Shown here one piece after another: positions 48,284 through 56,330 of a stretch of 64,000 bases of DNA (the stretch's first letter is position 1; the number at the start of each line of letters is the position of its first letter). The notes under the pieces were generated by a model. That model ran no database searches, was not told where the DNA came from, and was given only the letters and a program-made list of their open reading frames with translations. The translations under genes were made by a program, and so were the position numbers. Source of the stretch: Janthinobacterium sp. CG3 (GTDB lineage Bacteria; Pseudomonadota; Gammaproteobacteria; Burkholderiales; Burkholderiaceae_D). Where the stretch lies: assembly GCF_000344615.1 (NCBI RefSeq), contig NZ_KB467824.1, positions 2,110,702-2,174,701 on the forward strand. Reading direction: 5' to 3'.

Positions 48284-49471
48284 ATGCAAGTAAAATCGTA
48301 TTGCCCCGCCGACCGTAGCGGCACCACCCTCCCCCTCAGTTGCGCGTTGGTGTTTCTGACGCAACTGGGCGTGACGCTGTACCTGCCGTCACTGCCCGAC
48401 ATCGCCCAGGCGCTGCGGCTGGCGCCGAACCAGGCGTCGCTGTCGCTGCTGGCGTATTTCCTCGGCAGCGCCGCGCCCATCCTGTTCTGGGGCGCGGCGG
48501 CCGACCGCTTCGGCCGCAAGACCGTGCTATTACTGTCGCTGGCGCTATTCGGCCTGGCCAGCCTGGCCGCGGCCGGCGCCAGCGACGGCGCCGGCTTCAT
48601 CGTCGCGCGCCTGCTGCAGGGCGTCGGCGCCGGCGGCGCCTCCACCGTCGGACGGATTTTGGTGCGCGACGGCGCCAGCGGCGCGCAACTGGCGCGCAAC
48701 CTGTCCTATCTGTCGTTTTCCTTCGTGTCGGCGCTAGGCGGCGGCCAGTTCCTGGGCGGTCTGATGCAGCAATACGCCAGCTGGCAGGCGGAGTTTTTCT
48801 TGCTCGCCGCCATCAGCGCGGCGCTGACCGCGTTGGTGTTGTTGACGCCGATGCGCGGCGCCGGCCCGACGGCGGGGCAATCGCACGTGTCGGCCTATCT
48901 GGCGGTGCTGCGCAACCCGGCTTTCCTGCGGCCGATGGTGGCCGGCGCGCTCGGCTACGGCGGCCTGATCTTTTTGCAGGAAATCGGACCGTATCTATTC
49001 CAGCACCAACTGGGACTGAGCGCCCGCCAGTACGGCAACACCGGCCTGCTGCTGGGCCTGGCGTATTTTTGCGGCTCGCTGCTGGTGAACCGCCTGGCGC
49101 TAAGGCTGGGCTATGCGCGCCTGATGCGCGCCGGCCTGCAACTGATGCTGGCGGCCGGCCTGCTGCTCGGCGCCGCCGCGCTGGGAAGCGGGCGGCTCGG
49201 CGGCGGCGTTCTGCTGGCCCTGGTCCTGCTGGTGTATTGCGCGGTGTCGCTGGGGCAGGCGGTGCTGTTCCCCAACAGCATGGCGGCCGCGCTCGACGCC
49301 GTCAAAGGCCAAGGCAGCCACGCCACCGCCCTGTTCGGTTTCGCGCTGCAAATGATCGCCACCGGCGTCGGCAGCCTGGCCGTGGTGCTGCCGCACGGGC
49401 AGCTGCTGCCGGTGGCGCTGCTGTTGAGCGCGCTGACCGCGGGCGCCCTGCTGCTGTCGCGCCGGCGCTAG
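48284..49471 (+). CDS. MFS transporter, Bcr/CflA drug-resistance subfamily
   Basis: 395 residues, about 12 membrane helices. LTQLGVTLYLPSLPDIAQALRLAPNQASLSLLAYFLGSA and the DHA1 motif A-type ADRFGRKTVLLLSLALFG, plus LLQGVGAGGASTVGRILVRD (motif C-like glycine pattern). Predicted proton-driven efflux of drugs or small metabolites. Divergent from the LysR regulator gene with a 230-bp gap. Confidence 0.92.
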   Translation: MQVKSYCPADRSGTTLPLSCALVFLTQLGVTLYLPSLPDIAQALRLAPNQASLSLLAYFLGSAAPILFWGAAADRFGRKTVLLLSLALFGLASLAAAGASDGAGFIVARLLQGVGAGGASTVGRILVRDGASGAQLARNLSYLSFSFVSALGGGQFLGGLMQQYASWQAEFFLLAAISAALTALVLLTPMRGAGPTAGQSHVSAYLAVLRNPAFLRPMVAGALGYGGLIFLQEIGPYLFQHQLGLSARQYGNTGLLLGLAYFCGSLLVNRLALRLGYARLMRAGLQLMLAAGLLLGAAALGSGRLGGGVLLALVLLVYCAVSLGQAVLFPNSMAAALDAVKGQGSHATALFGFALQMIATGVGSLAVVLPHGQLLPVALLLSALTAGALLLSRRR

Positions 49472-49516
49472 CAAGCCTTATTGCTGGCGGAACAGCTCAA
49501 CGACCCATTCTTTGAG

Positions 49517-50134
49517 CTAGGCGACGTAGCGCAACACGGCGACGTAGTGGCAGATGCTGCCGCCGAGGACGAACAGGTGCCATATGCCGTGGCCGTGGCG
49601 GACCTTATGGTCGGTGGCGTAAAAGACGATACCGACGGTGTAAAACAGGCCGCCGCCGGCGAGCCACAGGAAGCCGTCCCAGCCCAGGCCGGCGATGAGC
49701 GGCTTGACGCCGACCACGGCCAGCCAGCCCATCAGCACATAGATCACCAGCGACAGCACGCGCGCGCCCCTGGCGTAGAAAATTTCCTGGGCGATGCCGA
49801 CCAGCGCCAGCGCCCAGACCACGCCGAACAGCGACCAGCCCCAGGGGCCGCGCAAGGTGACCAGCGTAAACGGCGTGTAGCTGCCGGCGATCAGCAGGTA
49901 GATCGCGCAGTGGTCGAAGCGGCGCAGCACGTCCTTGGCGGCGCCGCGCACGCTGTGGTACAGCGTCGAGCTGAGGTACAACACCAGCAGCATCGCCGTG
50001 TAAATGCTGAAGCTGACGATTTTCCACGGGTCGCCCGAGCGCGCCGCCAGGACGATCAGCAGCACACCGCCGACCGCCGCCAGGGCAGCGCCGACGCTGT
50101 GGGTAATGCTGTTGAAGCGTTCGCCGTGATACAT
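49517..50134 (-). CDS. Hemolysin III family (TrhA/PAQR) membrane protein
   Basis: 205 residues, seven membrane helices. Family motifs: SITHSVGAALAAVGG, SSTLYHS (Ser/His), FDHCAIYLLIAGSYTPF (Asp/His) and GHGIWHLFVLGGSICHYVAV (HxxxH), forming the predicted zinc site of PAQR proteins. In bacteria linked to membrane fluidity control. ATG at 50134 preceded by AAGGCGG. Convergent with the MFS gene. Confidence 0.93.
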   Translation of the reverse strand: MYHGERFNSITHSVGAALAAVGGVLLIVLAARSGDPWKIVSFSIYTAMLLVLYLSSTLYHSVRGAAKDVLRRFDHCAIYLLIAGSYTPFTLVTLRGPWGWSLFGVVWALALVGIAQEIFYARGARVLSLVIYVLMGWLAVVGVKPLIAGLGWDGFLWLAGGGLFYTVGIVFYATDHKVRHGHGIWHLFVLGGSICHYVAVLRYVA

Positions 50135-50272
50135 GGAATTGCCGCCTTGTCGATTGCGCCGGACGCGGCGCGCCCGGCGGCCCAGTGTAGCCGCTTTCGC
50201 CCAGGCCGTCCTATATTGGCAAGTTTTCAATTAACTGGATGGAACTTATTCGCCCGCCTGCGCCCGAGTCCC

Positions 50273-51328
50273 CTACCTGAGGACCTTGAAATTGCGGTAG
50301 TCGTGGATGGCGACGCCACCGAAGCCGGCGGCCCCGCCAAAGTAGGCGCCGACGCTGCCGAGCTGGCCCTCCAGCGCCAGCCGGCCCTCCTCGCAGAACG
50401 TGACCTTCGGCAGCTCGGCGTTGCAGGCCGTTTCGACGCCGGCCACGGCCAGCTTGCCGAGCGTGCCGGCGTAGGCGATCGGATGGGCGGCGTGGGCGAC
50501 GATGCCGTCGGCGCCCAGCGCGACGTCGCGGTAAGACATTACGGTTACGCGGTCGGTGCTGTCGATCAGCCACTGCGACAAGGTCTTGCTGACGCCGCCG
50601 CGCGTCAACGTCAGGTATTCGTAGCCGAGCGCGATGTCGGCGTGCAGGTACAGGCCGGCCGCCTTGGCCCGCGCCAATTTCTGGTACAGGTCGATTAATT
50701 GCTGGCCCATGGCGACCTGGTCGGTTTTCCAGTTCGGCAGCGAGTGCGGCTCGATGTCGAAGTGCAGTCCGGCCGGCCGCGCCCCCGTCAACCCGGCCAC
50801 AAAGGCGTTCGATTTGGCGACCAGGTCGAGCGCGTACTGGTGGTTGGCGCTGAGCATCCATTCGGATGCGCCGAACAGCAACTCGACCGTGACGCCGTAG
50901 GCCGCCGCGCGGTTGAGGAAGCCGGCCAGCAGCGCCGGCTGTCTGGTCAGCAGCGATTCGCTGTGCAGGTAGATGACGCTGACCCGCTGGTCGGTGGCGA
51001 AGTCGAGCATGGCCCTCTGCCGCGCGCTGGTGCCGATGTCGGCGTCGTACCAGGACCACATTGCGCGTCGGGCCGCCGGCGGCACGGCGGCGGCGACACT
51101 GGAGGCGGCGGTGCGGATGCTTTGCTGCGGCTCGGATACCGGCGGCGCGGCTAAGGCGGCTGCGGAATAGGCGGACTGCGCGGTCGACTGCGCGGTGGAC
51201 TGCGCGGCGGACTGCGCGGCGGCCAGTTGCGCCGGCCCGGCCGGCGCCCCGGCCGGGTCCGACGCGCCGCCGCAGGCGGCAAGGGTGGACAACAGCGCCA
51301 GCGCCAGCGTTGGAATGGTTTTTGACAT
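50273..51328 (-). CDS. Predicted lipoprotein with TIM-barrel glycosidase-like domain
   Basis: 351 residues. Lipobox: MSKTIPTLALALLSTLAACGG, with Cys as lipid anchor. Residues about 35-60 are a Ala-Gln-Ser/Thr linker made of repeats (AAQSAAQSTAQSTAQSA) from a 12-bp tandem repeat. The rest resembles a (beta/alpha)8 barrel: ARRAMWSWYDADIG, VSVIYLHSESLLT, GLHFDIEPHSLPNW (acidic pair at a strand end, as in glycosidases), VTVMSYRDVA and GGVAIHDYRNFKVL. The family is not one I can name. Adjacent to a polysaccharide-synthase operon on the same strand, 241 bp after the synthase gene, so it may trim or bind the polymer. Confidence 0.75.
   Translation of the reverse strand: MSKTIPTLALALLSTLAACGGASDPAGAPAGPAQLAAAQSAAQSTAQSTAQSAYSAAALAAPPVSEPQQSIRTAASSVAAAVPPAARRAMWSWYDADIGTSARQRAMLDFATDQRVSVIYLHSESLLTRQPALLAGFLNRAAAYGVTVELLFGASEWMLSANHQYALDLVAKSNAFVAGLTGARPAGLHFDIEPHSLPNWKTDQVAMGQQLIDLYQKLARAKAAGLYLHADIALGYEYLTLTRGGVSKTLSQWLIDSTDRVTVMSYRDVALGADGIVAHAAHPIAYAGTLGKLAVAGVETACNAELPKVTFCEEGRLALEGQLGSVGAYFGGAAGFGGVAIHDYRNFKVLR
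51173..51220. repeat. 12-bp tandem repeat (4 units) inside the lipoprotein gene
   Basis: Units of the form GGACTGCGCGGC (51173, 51185, 51197, 51209) with 1-2 differences, encoding A-Q-S-(A/T) steps of the linker; copy number can vary without frameshift. Confidence 0.8.
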
Positions 51329-51442
51329 GGGAAGGCCCGCAAGAGTTGTTGAGAAAGATCAAACTCTTGTTTGGACGCCGGCCGCTTCGAATTGGTTCAG
51401 AGAAATTTTTCTATCGAGAATCTATTTCCCATAGTCAATTTC

Positions 51443-51458
51443 TTTTTTTGGGGGGGGG
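51443..51458. repeat. T7G9 homopolymer junction
   Basis: Seven T directly followed by nine G in the 241-bp gap between the glycosyltransferase operon and the lipoprotein gene; slippage-prone. No gene is seen in 51329-51569. Confidence 0.8.
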
Positions 51459-51569
51459 TGAATGAACGGGCGTGCCGGCGGCGATGGTGCGGGGCAAGCG
51501 GCGGGCGCCAGCTCAGCCAATCCGGCCCACTGAACGCCGGCGCCGCCGGGCGCGGCGTTTCAGCATTCC

Positions 51570-53021
51570 TCAATTGCCTTCGGCCGGGGCGCCGGCGGCG
51601 CCGTCCCGGCGCACGTTGCGGGCGAATTTGTCCCAGCCGCGGTCGCCCTTGAGGAACTGCACGGTGCCGCGCAGGCCGGCGAGTATGATCAACGGCCGGT
51701 ACAGCAACAGGTCTAGCGGCCCGAGCAACAGCATGCGCAGCAGCGCGCGCGGCCGGTAGTCGCGGTAGCCGGCGTCGTGCAGCGCCAGCGCCACCGTGGT
51801 CGGAATCGCGCCGGCAAAGGCCGTCACGCCCAGCAGCGCGGCGTAGGCCACCCAGTCGACGACGCCCAGCGCGGCCGCCGCCGCCAGCGCCAGCAGCGAG
51901 AACAGTTGCACCAGCGGCGCGAGCGCCTCGAACAGCACGAAATACGGCAGCGCCAGCATGCCGACGCTGCCGTAGCGCGGCCGCAGCAGCATGCCGCGGT
52001 AGTGCCAGACCACTTCGAGGACCACCTTTTGCCAGCGCGCGCGCTGGCGCATCAGCCCGGACGGCCGGTCCGGACCCTCGGTGCGGGCGATCAGCCCGGG
52101 CAGGGAGACGATCCGGTAGGGCCGGCCCTCGCGCCGGAATTTTTCATGCACGCGGAAGGTCAGTTCAATGTCCTCGCAGCTGAAGGCGTTGGAAAATCCG
52201 CCCAGTTCGACGACGGCGTCGCGGCGCCAGATGGCGAAGCCGCCCGGGTTGCACATCATGCAGCCAAGCCTGGCCCAGCCCAGCCGGAAGGCGACGAAGG
52301 AGCGCATCAGGTCGAGGTGTTGGAAACAGCTCAGCAAGTGTTGCTCGGCCGCGCGCAGGCCGGCGCCGTCCAGGTCGGGCGCCTCCGGGGTGCGGCTGAT
52401 GCCGAAAAAACTGGTCACGCCGACCACCTCGTCGGGCGCGAGCTTGACCGGCGCCATCGCCGAGCGCAGCGCGTCGCCGTGGTATACCGTGTCGCCGTCG
52501 ACCGAGCACAGGTAGGGGTAGCGCGCGAAGTTGATGCCACAGTTCATCGCGTCGGCCTTGTTGCCGCCGTTTTCCTTGCACACCACCGTCAGGCGCTTGT
52601 CCGTGGCGCTGGTATAGCAAACGTCGCCGACCATACGGCTCGGCAGCAGCTTGCGGTACAGCGCGACGCGCGGCAGCAGCGCGTATTCGCGCGTCAGGAT
52701 TTCGAGGGTGCGGTCGGTCGAGCCGTCGTTGACGAGGATGAGCTCGAATTCCAGGTAGTCCTGCGCCAGCAGCGAACGCACCGAGGCCAGCACCATGGTC
52801 TCCTCGTTGTAGGCGGTGGCGACGACGCTGACCGGCAGCGCCAGGCGCGACGGCGCCGTGCCGTCGTCGCCACCGCCGCCGCGCAGGCGGTCGCGGCGGC
52901 GGTGTTCGCGCGCCGACAGCAGCAGCAGCGCCAGCACCAGTACGTACAGCAACAGCGTGTAGGCCAGGCTGCCGGCCACCGCCAGTCCGATGGCGCCGTG
53001 CAGCCAGGCGGCGCCGCTCAT
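51570..53021 (-). CDS. Processive family 2 glycosyltransferase (polysaccharide synthase-like)
   Basis: 483 residues. One N-terminal membrane helix (about 10-33), a GT-A domain with VVATAYNEETMVLASVRSLL, LVNDGSTDRT, SVDGDTVYH (DxD near 175), CEDIELTFRVHEK (near 281) and the processive-synthase motif QRARW (near 324), then about four C-terminal membrane helices (ALPYFVLFEALAPLVQLFSLLALAAAAAL and others). Resembles poly-GlcNAc/hyaluronan-type synthases that polymerise and export a beta-glycan. Start ATG overlaps the HEAT gene stop (ATGA). Product sugar unknown. Confidence 0.9.
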   Translation of the reverse strand: MSGAAWLHGAIGLAVAGSLAYTLLLYVLVLALLLLSAREHRRRDRLRGGGGDDGTAPSRLALPVSVVATAYNEETMVLASVRSLLAQDYLEFELILVNDGSTDRTLEILTREYALLPRVALYRKLLPSRMVGDVCYTSATDKRLTVVCKENGGNKADAMNCGINFARYPYLCSVDGDTVYHGDALRSAMAPVKLAPDEVVGVTSFFGISRTPEAPDLDGAGLRAAEQHLLSCFQHLDLMRSFVAFRLGWARLGCMMCNPGGFAIWRRDAVVELGGFSNAFSCEDIELTFRVHEKFRREGRPYRIVSLPGLIARTEGPDRPSGLMRQRARWQKVVLEVVWHYRGMLLRPRYGSVGMLALPYFVLFEALAPLVQLFSLLALAAAAALGVVDWVAYAALLGVTAFAGAIPTTVALALHDAGYRDYRPRALLRMLLLGPLDLLLYRPLIILAGLRGTVQFLKGDRGWDKFARNVRRDGAAGAPAEGN

Positions 53022-54199
53022 GACAACAGCTGCCGGCGCCCGGCCGGCGCCGCGCCGGCCGGGGGAAAGGCGAACACCGCGGCGCCGCCGCGGCTGGCTG
53101 CGGCGTGGCCCGCGCCGATCTGGCGGAGCACCTCGCGGGCGCCGTCGCGGGCGAAGGCGTCGGCCGAGTGCGCCTGCGCGGCGACGTCGCGCCAGACCGC
53201 GCTGCCCATCGCCGCCAGCGCCTCGCGCGCGGCCAGCCGCACCCACCAGTCGCGGTCCGCCAGCAGCGGCGCCACCAGCGCGCCGTCGCCTTGCCGCGAC
53301 GGGTCGAACAGCCGGCCCAGCGCGCGCGCGGCGTGGGCGCGCACGAAACCCGTGGTGTCGGCCACCAGGCGGCTCGCCACCGTTGCCGCCAACGGCCCGC
53401 CCAACTCGCCCAGGGCTTGCACCGCCGCCTTGCGCACGGCGGCGTCGGCGTCGTCGGCGTGCGCGGCTAGGCGCGCGTCGAGCCGCGCCAGCCCGCGCCG
53501 GAGCGCCAGCAAGCGGATGCCCCACACCCGCACCGCCGGCTCGGCGTCGTCCAGTAGCGGCAGCAACATCTCGGCGACGTCGTCGGGGAAACGCTCGAGC
53601 TGGCCCGCCAGGCATGTGCGCGCGTACCAATTGCGCCGCAGCGCGCCCACCAGGATGGCGGCGGCGGCGCGGTCGCCCAGCGTCCCCAACAGTGTCACCG
53701 CCGCCGCCGCGACGGCGCGGTCGGGCTGGGCCAGCGCCTCGCACAGCAGCGCGTGCATGCCGGCCGCGCGTACCTGGCACAGCAGGTGCAGCGCGCCGAT
53801 GCGGCGCCACGGGTTTCCCCGCCCGCGCCGCCCCTGTCGCCCGGCCGCCTCGCGCAGCAGGCGCCGCGCGCCGTAGCGCGCTAGCGCGCCGGCGGCCAGC
53901 GCGTCCTTGAGCCAGTCCGGCTGGGCGCCGTCGCAGGCCAGCCGGTACAGCGCGTCGCGCGGCAGTGTTCTGAGCAGGCGCAACAGGCCCCGGTTCCAGG
54001 CCGCCAGCGCGCTCGCGCCGGCGCCCGGCCCGGGGCGCGCGCAGGCGCAGCGCGCCAGCGCGGCCGCCAGCCGGTCGTGGCGGCGCCGCCCCAGCAGGCA
54101 GGCGCCGGACAGGGTCAGCCACAGCAGCGCCACGCTCAGCAAGGCAGCGACGTACAGCGGCGGGTGCTTGAGCAAATCGGCGATCAGCAAAGTGTTCAA
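53018..54199 (-). CDS. Membrane-anchored HEAT-repeat protein
   Basis: 393 residues. An N-terminal membrane helix (YVAALLSVALLWLTLSGACLL, about 17-37) is followed by an alanine/arginine-rich array of HEAT repeats, e.g. PDRAVAAAAVTLLGTLGDRAAAAILV, AEPAVRVWGIRLLALRRGLARL, ADAAVRKAAVQALGELGGPLAA and DWWVRLAAREALAAMGSAVW. Likely a cytoplasmic-side scaffold for the glycosyltransferase encoded directly downstream. It overlaps both neighbours by 4 bp, a sign of fixed stoichiometry. No enzyme motif is visible. Confidence 0.88.
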   Translation of the reverse strand: MNTLLIADLLKHPPLYVAALLSVALLWLTLSGACLLGRRRHDRLAAALARCACARPGPGAGASALAAWNRGLLRLLRTLPRDALYRLACDGAQPDWLKDALAAGALARYGARRLLREAAGRQGRRGRGNPWRRIGALHLLCQVRAAGMHALLCEALAQPDRAVAAAAVTLLGTLGDRAAAAILVGALRRNWYARTCLAGQLERFPDDVAEMLLPLLDDAEPAVRVWGIRLLALRRGLARLDARLAAHADDADAAVRKAAVQALGELGGPLAATVASRLVADTTGFVRAHAARALGRLFDPSRQGDGALVAPLLADRDWWVRLAAREALAAMGSAVWRDVAAQAHSADAFARDGAREVLRQIGAGHAAASRGGAAVFAFPPAGAAPAGRRQLLS

Positions 54200-54990
54200 A
54201 ATGCCCTCCGGTATGACAGTCCCAGCGCGCGCTGGCGGAACGACGGTTCTTCGCGCCCCAGCGTCAGGTCGAGCCTGACGCTGCTGCCGGCGTCGATGCG
54301 GTAGCGCAGGTTGGCGTTGACGATCAAGCCGCGCCTGGCGTCGGCGCCGGGCACGTTGATGGCGTCGTACAGGCCGCGCCCGGCGCTGACGCTGGCGCCG
54401 TAGCTGTACGCGGCGCCGCCGTCCCAGGTCGCGCGCACGGCGGCGACGCGGATGTGGTGCCTGACCGGGTCGGTGGCGCCATAGGACAGCTTGAGTTCGA
54501 ACTCGCTGCCGCCCTGGTAGAGGATGGCCGCCAGCGAGCCGATCTTCACGCGCGACTGCGGAAACGAACGGTACACGGCACCGGCCTGCAACGCGACCTT
54601 GCCGAACAGGCGCCCCAGCTGCGGCTCAAGCGCGAAGCGCGGCGCGAACTCCGGCCGCACGCCGGCGCCGACCTGGCCCGACAGCAGCCAGTTGTCGATG
54701 CGGCGGTAGCCGCCGGCGCTGAGGGTGAGGTCGTCGCCCTGCTTGCGGTGCTGGCTCTCGGCGGCGGCATACCAGCCGCGGTCCGGCCCGGCCCGGTAGC
54801 TCGCCTGCAGCCGGTTGCTCCACCAGGTGACGTCGCGCGCGCCCAGGCTGACGCGCGACGGCTCGGTGCCGGCGTCGACGCTCCAGGCCGGCTCCTGGGC
54901 CGCGGCGCTCCGCGGCAACGCGGCGGCCGCGCCGCCGGCCAGCGCCAGCAGCAGCGCCAGCGGGCCGGGCGCCGCTTCAAGCGCGCGCAA
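54196..54990 (-). CDS. YaiO family outer membrane beta-barrel protein
   Basis: 264 residues from TTG 54990 (MRALEAAPGPLALLLALAGG), chosen because GGAG lies 8 bases upstream inside the epimerase gene. Signal peptide cut near SAAAQEP. The rest alternates polar and hydrophobic residues as in a barrel: TWWSNRLQASYRAGPDRGWYAAAESQ, GYRRIDNWLLSGQVGAGVRPEF, and it ends in aromatic Phe (LGLSYRRAF), the barrel-assembly signature. Predicted export channel for the polymer made by the GT2 enzyme. Overlaps the epimerase gene by 14 bp. Confidence 0.85.
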   Translation of the reverse strand: MRALEAAPGPLALLLALAGGAAAALPRSAAAQEPAWSVDAGTEPSRVSLGARDVTWWSNRLQASYRAGPDRGWYAAAESQHRKQGDDLTLSAGGYRRIDNWLLSGQVGAGVRPEFAPRFALEPQLGRLFGKVALQAGAVYRSFPQSRVKIGSLAAILYQGGSEFELKLSYGATDPVRHHIRVAAVRATWDGGAAYSYGASVSAGRGLYDAINVPGADARRGLIVNANLRYRIDAGSSVRLDLTLGREEPSFRQRALGLSYRRAF

Positions 54991-55945
54991 GGTAGTGCTC
55001 CGCCATGCGCTCGATGATCTCGTCAAGCCGCATCAGGCGCCGGAAGCCGAGCGCCGCGTGCAGGCGCTGCAGGTCCGGGATGCGCCGCGGCATGTCCTCG
55101 AAATTGTTGTCGTAGGCCAGGTGGTAGGGTACGAAGCTGATCTCGGAGGCGCTGCCGATTTTCGCCTTGACGCGCTGCGCCAGTTGCAGGATCGAGACCT
55201 CCTCGGCGGAGCCGACGTTAAACACCTTGCCGTAATTGCTCGGCTCCAGCACCAGGCGCTTAATCGTCCACACGACGTCGCCGACATAGCAGAAACAGCG
55301 CTGCTGGCTGCCGTCGCCGTGCACCGTCAGCGGCTGCCCGGACAGCGCCTGCTCTATAAAGCGCGGCAACACCATGCCGTAGCGCGCCGACTGTCGCGGC
55401 CCGACCGTGTTGAAGTGGCGCGCCACCACCACCGCCAACTGGCGCTCGCGGAAGTAGGCCAGCGCCAGGAATTCGTCGATCGCCTTGGCGCAGGCGTACG
55501 ACCAGCGGCCCTTGCTGGTGGCGCCGAGCTGCATGTCGCCGCCCTCGCTAAACGGCAACTGGTTCGACTTGCCGTAGACCTCGGAGGTCGAGGCGACGAA
55601 TACCACCTTGTTTTGCTCGCTGGTCAGCCGCAGCACCACGTCGGTGCCGTGGACGATGTTCTGGATCGTGCGGATCGGGCTCTCCAGCACGCGCGCCACG
55701 CCGACGACGGCGGCCAGATGGAAGATGAAGTCGGCGCGCCCGACCAGCTCACCCATGCGCCGCTCGTTCAGGACCGAGTCGTGCACCAGCTCGAAACGCG
55801 GGTGCGCGCAAAACGCGCGCAGGTTGTCCACGCTGCCGGTGGAAAGGTCGTCGATGACGATCACCGCGTGGCCGTCCCCGAGCAGGGATTCGGCGAGGTG
55901 GGAGCCGATGAAGCCGGCGCCTCCGGTGATCAGATAGGTGTCCAT
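54977..55945 (-). CDS. NAD-dependent epimerase/dehydratase (extended SDR)
   Basis: 322 residues. MDTYLITGGAGFIGSHLAESLL gives the NAD-binding GxxGxxG; VIDDLSTG, FHLAAVVGVARV, and the active-site STSEVYG with YACAK (Tyr/Lys) follow; SQQRCFCYVGDVVWTIKRL is typical of UDP-sugar epimerases or UDP-glucuronate decarboxylases. It probably supplies the nucleotide sugar for the glycosyltransferase in the same operon. Start ATG 55945; AAGGAAG lies 8 bases upstream. Confidence 0.92.
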   Translation of the reverse strand: MDTYLITGGAGFIGSHLAESLLGDGHAVIVIDDLSTGSVDNLRAFCAHPRFELVHDSVLNERRMGELVGRADFIFHLAAVVGVARVLESPIRTIQNIVHGTDVVLRLTSEQNKVVFVASTSEVYGKSNQLPFSEGGDMQLGATSKGRWSYACAKAIDEFLALAYFRERQLAVVVARHFNTVGPRQSARYGMVLPRFIEQALSGQPLTVHGDGSQQRCFCYVGDVVWTIKRLVLEPSNYGKVFNVGSAEEVSILQLAQRVKAKIGSASEISFVPYHLAYDNNFEDMPRRIPDLQRLHAALGFRRLMRLDEIIERMAEHYLARA

Positions 55946-56169
55946 ATCGGGCGCTTCCTTACTCAAAGTCCACTGTTTCAGAGTCGATCAATGCGCGCGC
56001 AGTGCGCCGTGCAAAAGCTTGCGTCTGCCAGGTTGGACGCCGCCGCCGGCGCTTGATTCAGTCATAGTAGCGGCCGTTTGCGCAGGCTCAAGAAGGCGAA
56101 CCCGACAATAAAGCGGCGCCGTCAAACGCCCGGCGTAGTCAAAGCGCAACACAACGTCCAGCAAAAAAC

Positions 56170-56232
56170 TTTACTTATCAAAGCCCTTTGAAATATACTC
56201 AAAGCGCTTTGGACTATATTCAAAGCGCTTTG
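56170..56232 (+). promoter_or_regulatory. Promoter of porin copy 2 with three LacI-type operators
   Basis: TTTACT (56170-56175), 18-base spacer, TATACT (56194-56199). Operators: CAAAGCCCTTTG 56179-56190 (inside the spacer, one decayed base), CAAAGCGCTTTG 56200-56211 and 56221-56232. Their spacing is exactly 21 bp, two helical turns. The first overlaps the RNA polymerase site, the others start of transcription. The rest of the 385-bp gap 55946-56330 has no gene. Confidence 0.85.
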
Positions 56233-56330
56233 ACTTGCGCAGATGTCGATCCCGGTACGAAACCGGGACGGCGCGCGGCCGGAGCGTGGCGCACGCCATC
56301 CATAACTTAAAAAAACCATCGGAGAGAAAA

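Noticed and set aside
51777..53876. Long plus-strand frame opposite the glycosyltransferase and HEAT genes.
   Set aside because: Composition of Arg/Gln/His typical of antisense frames; spans two different genes on the other strand.
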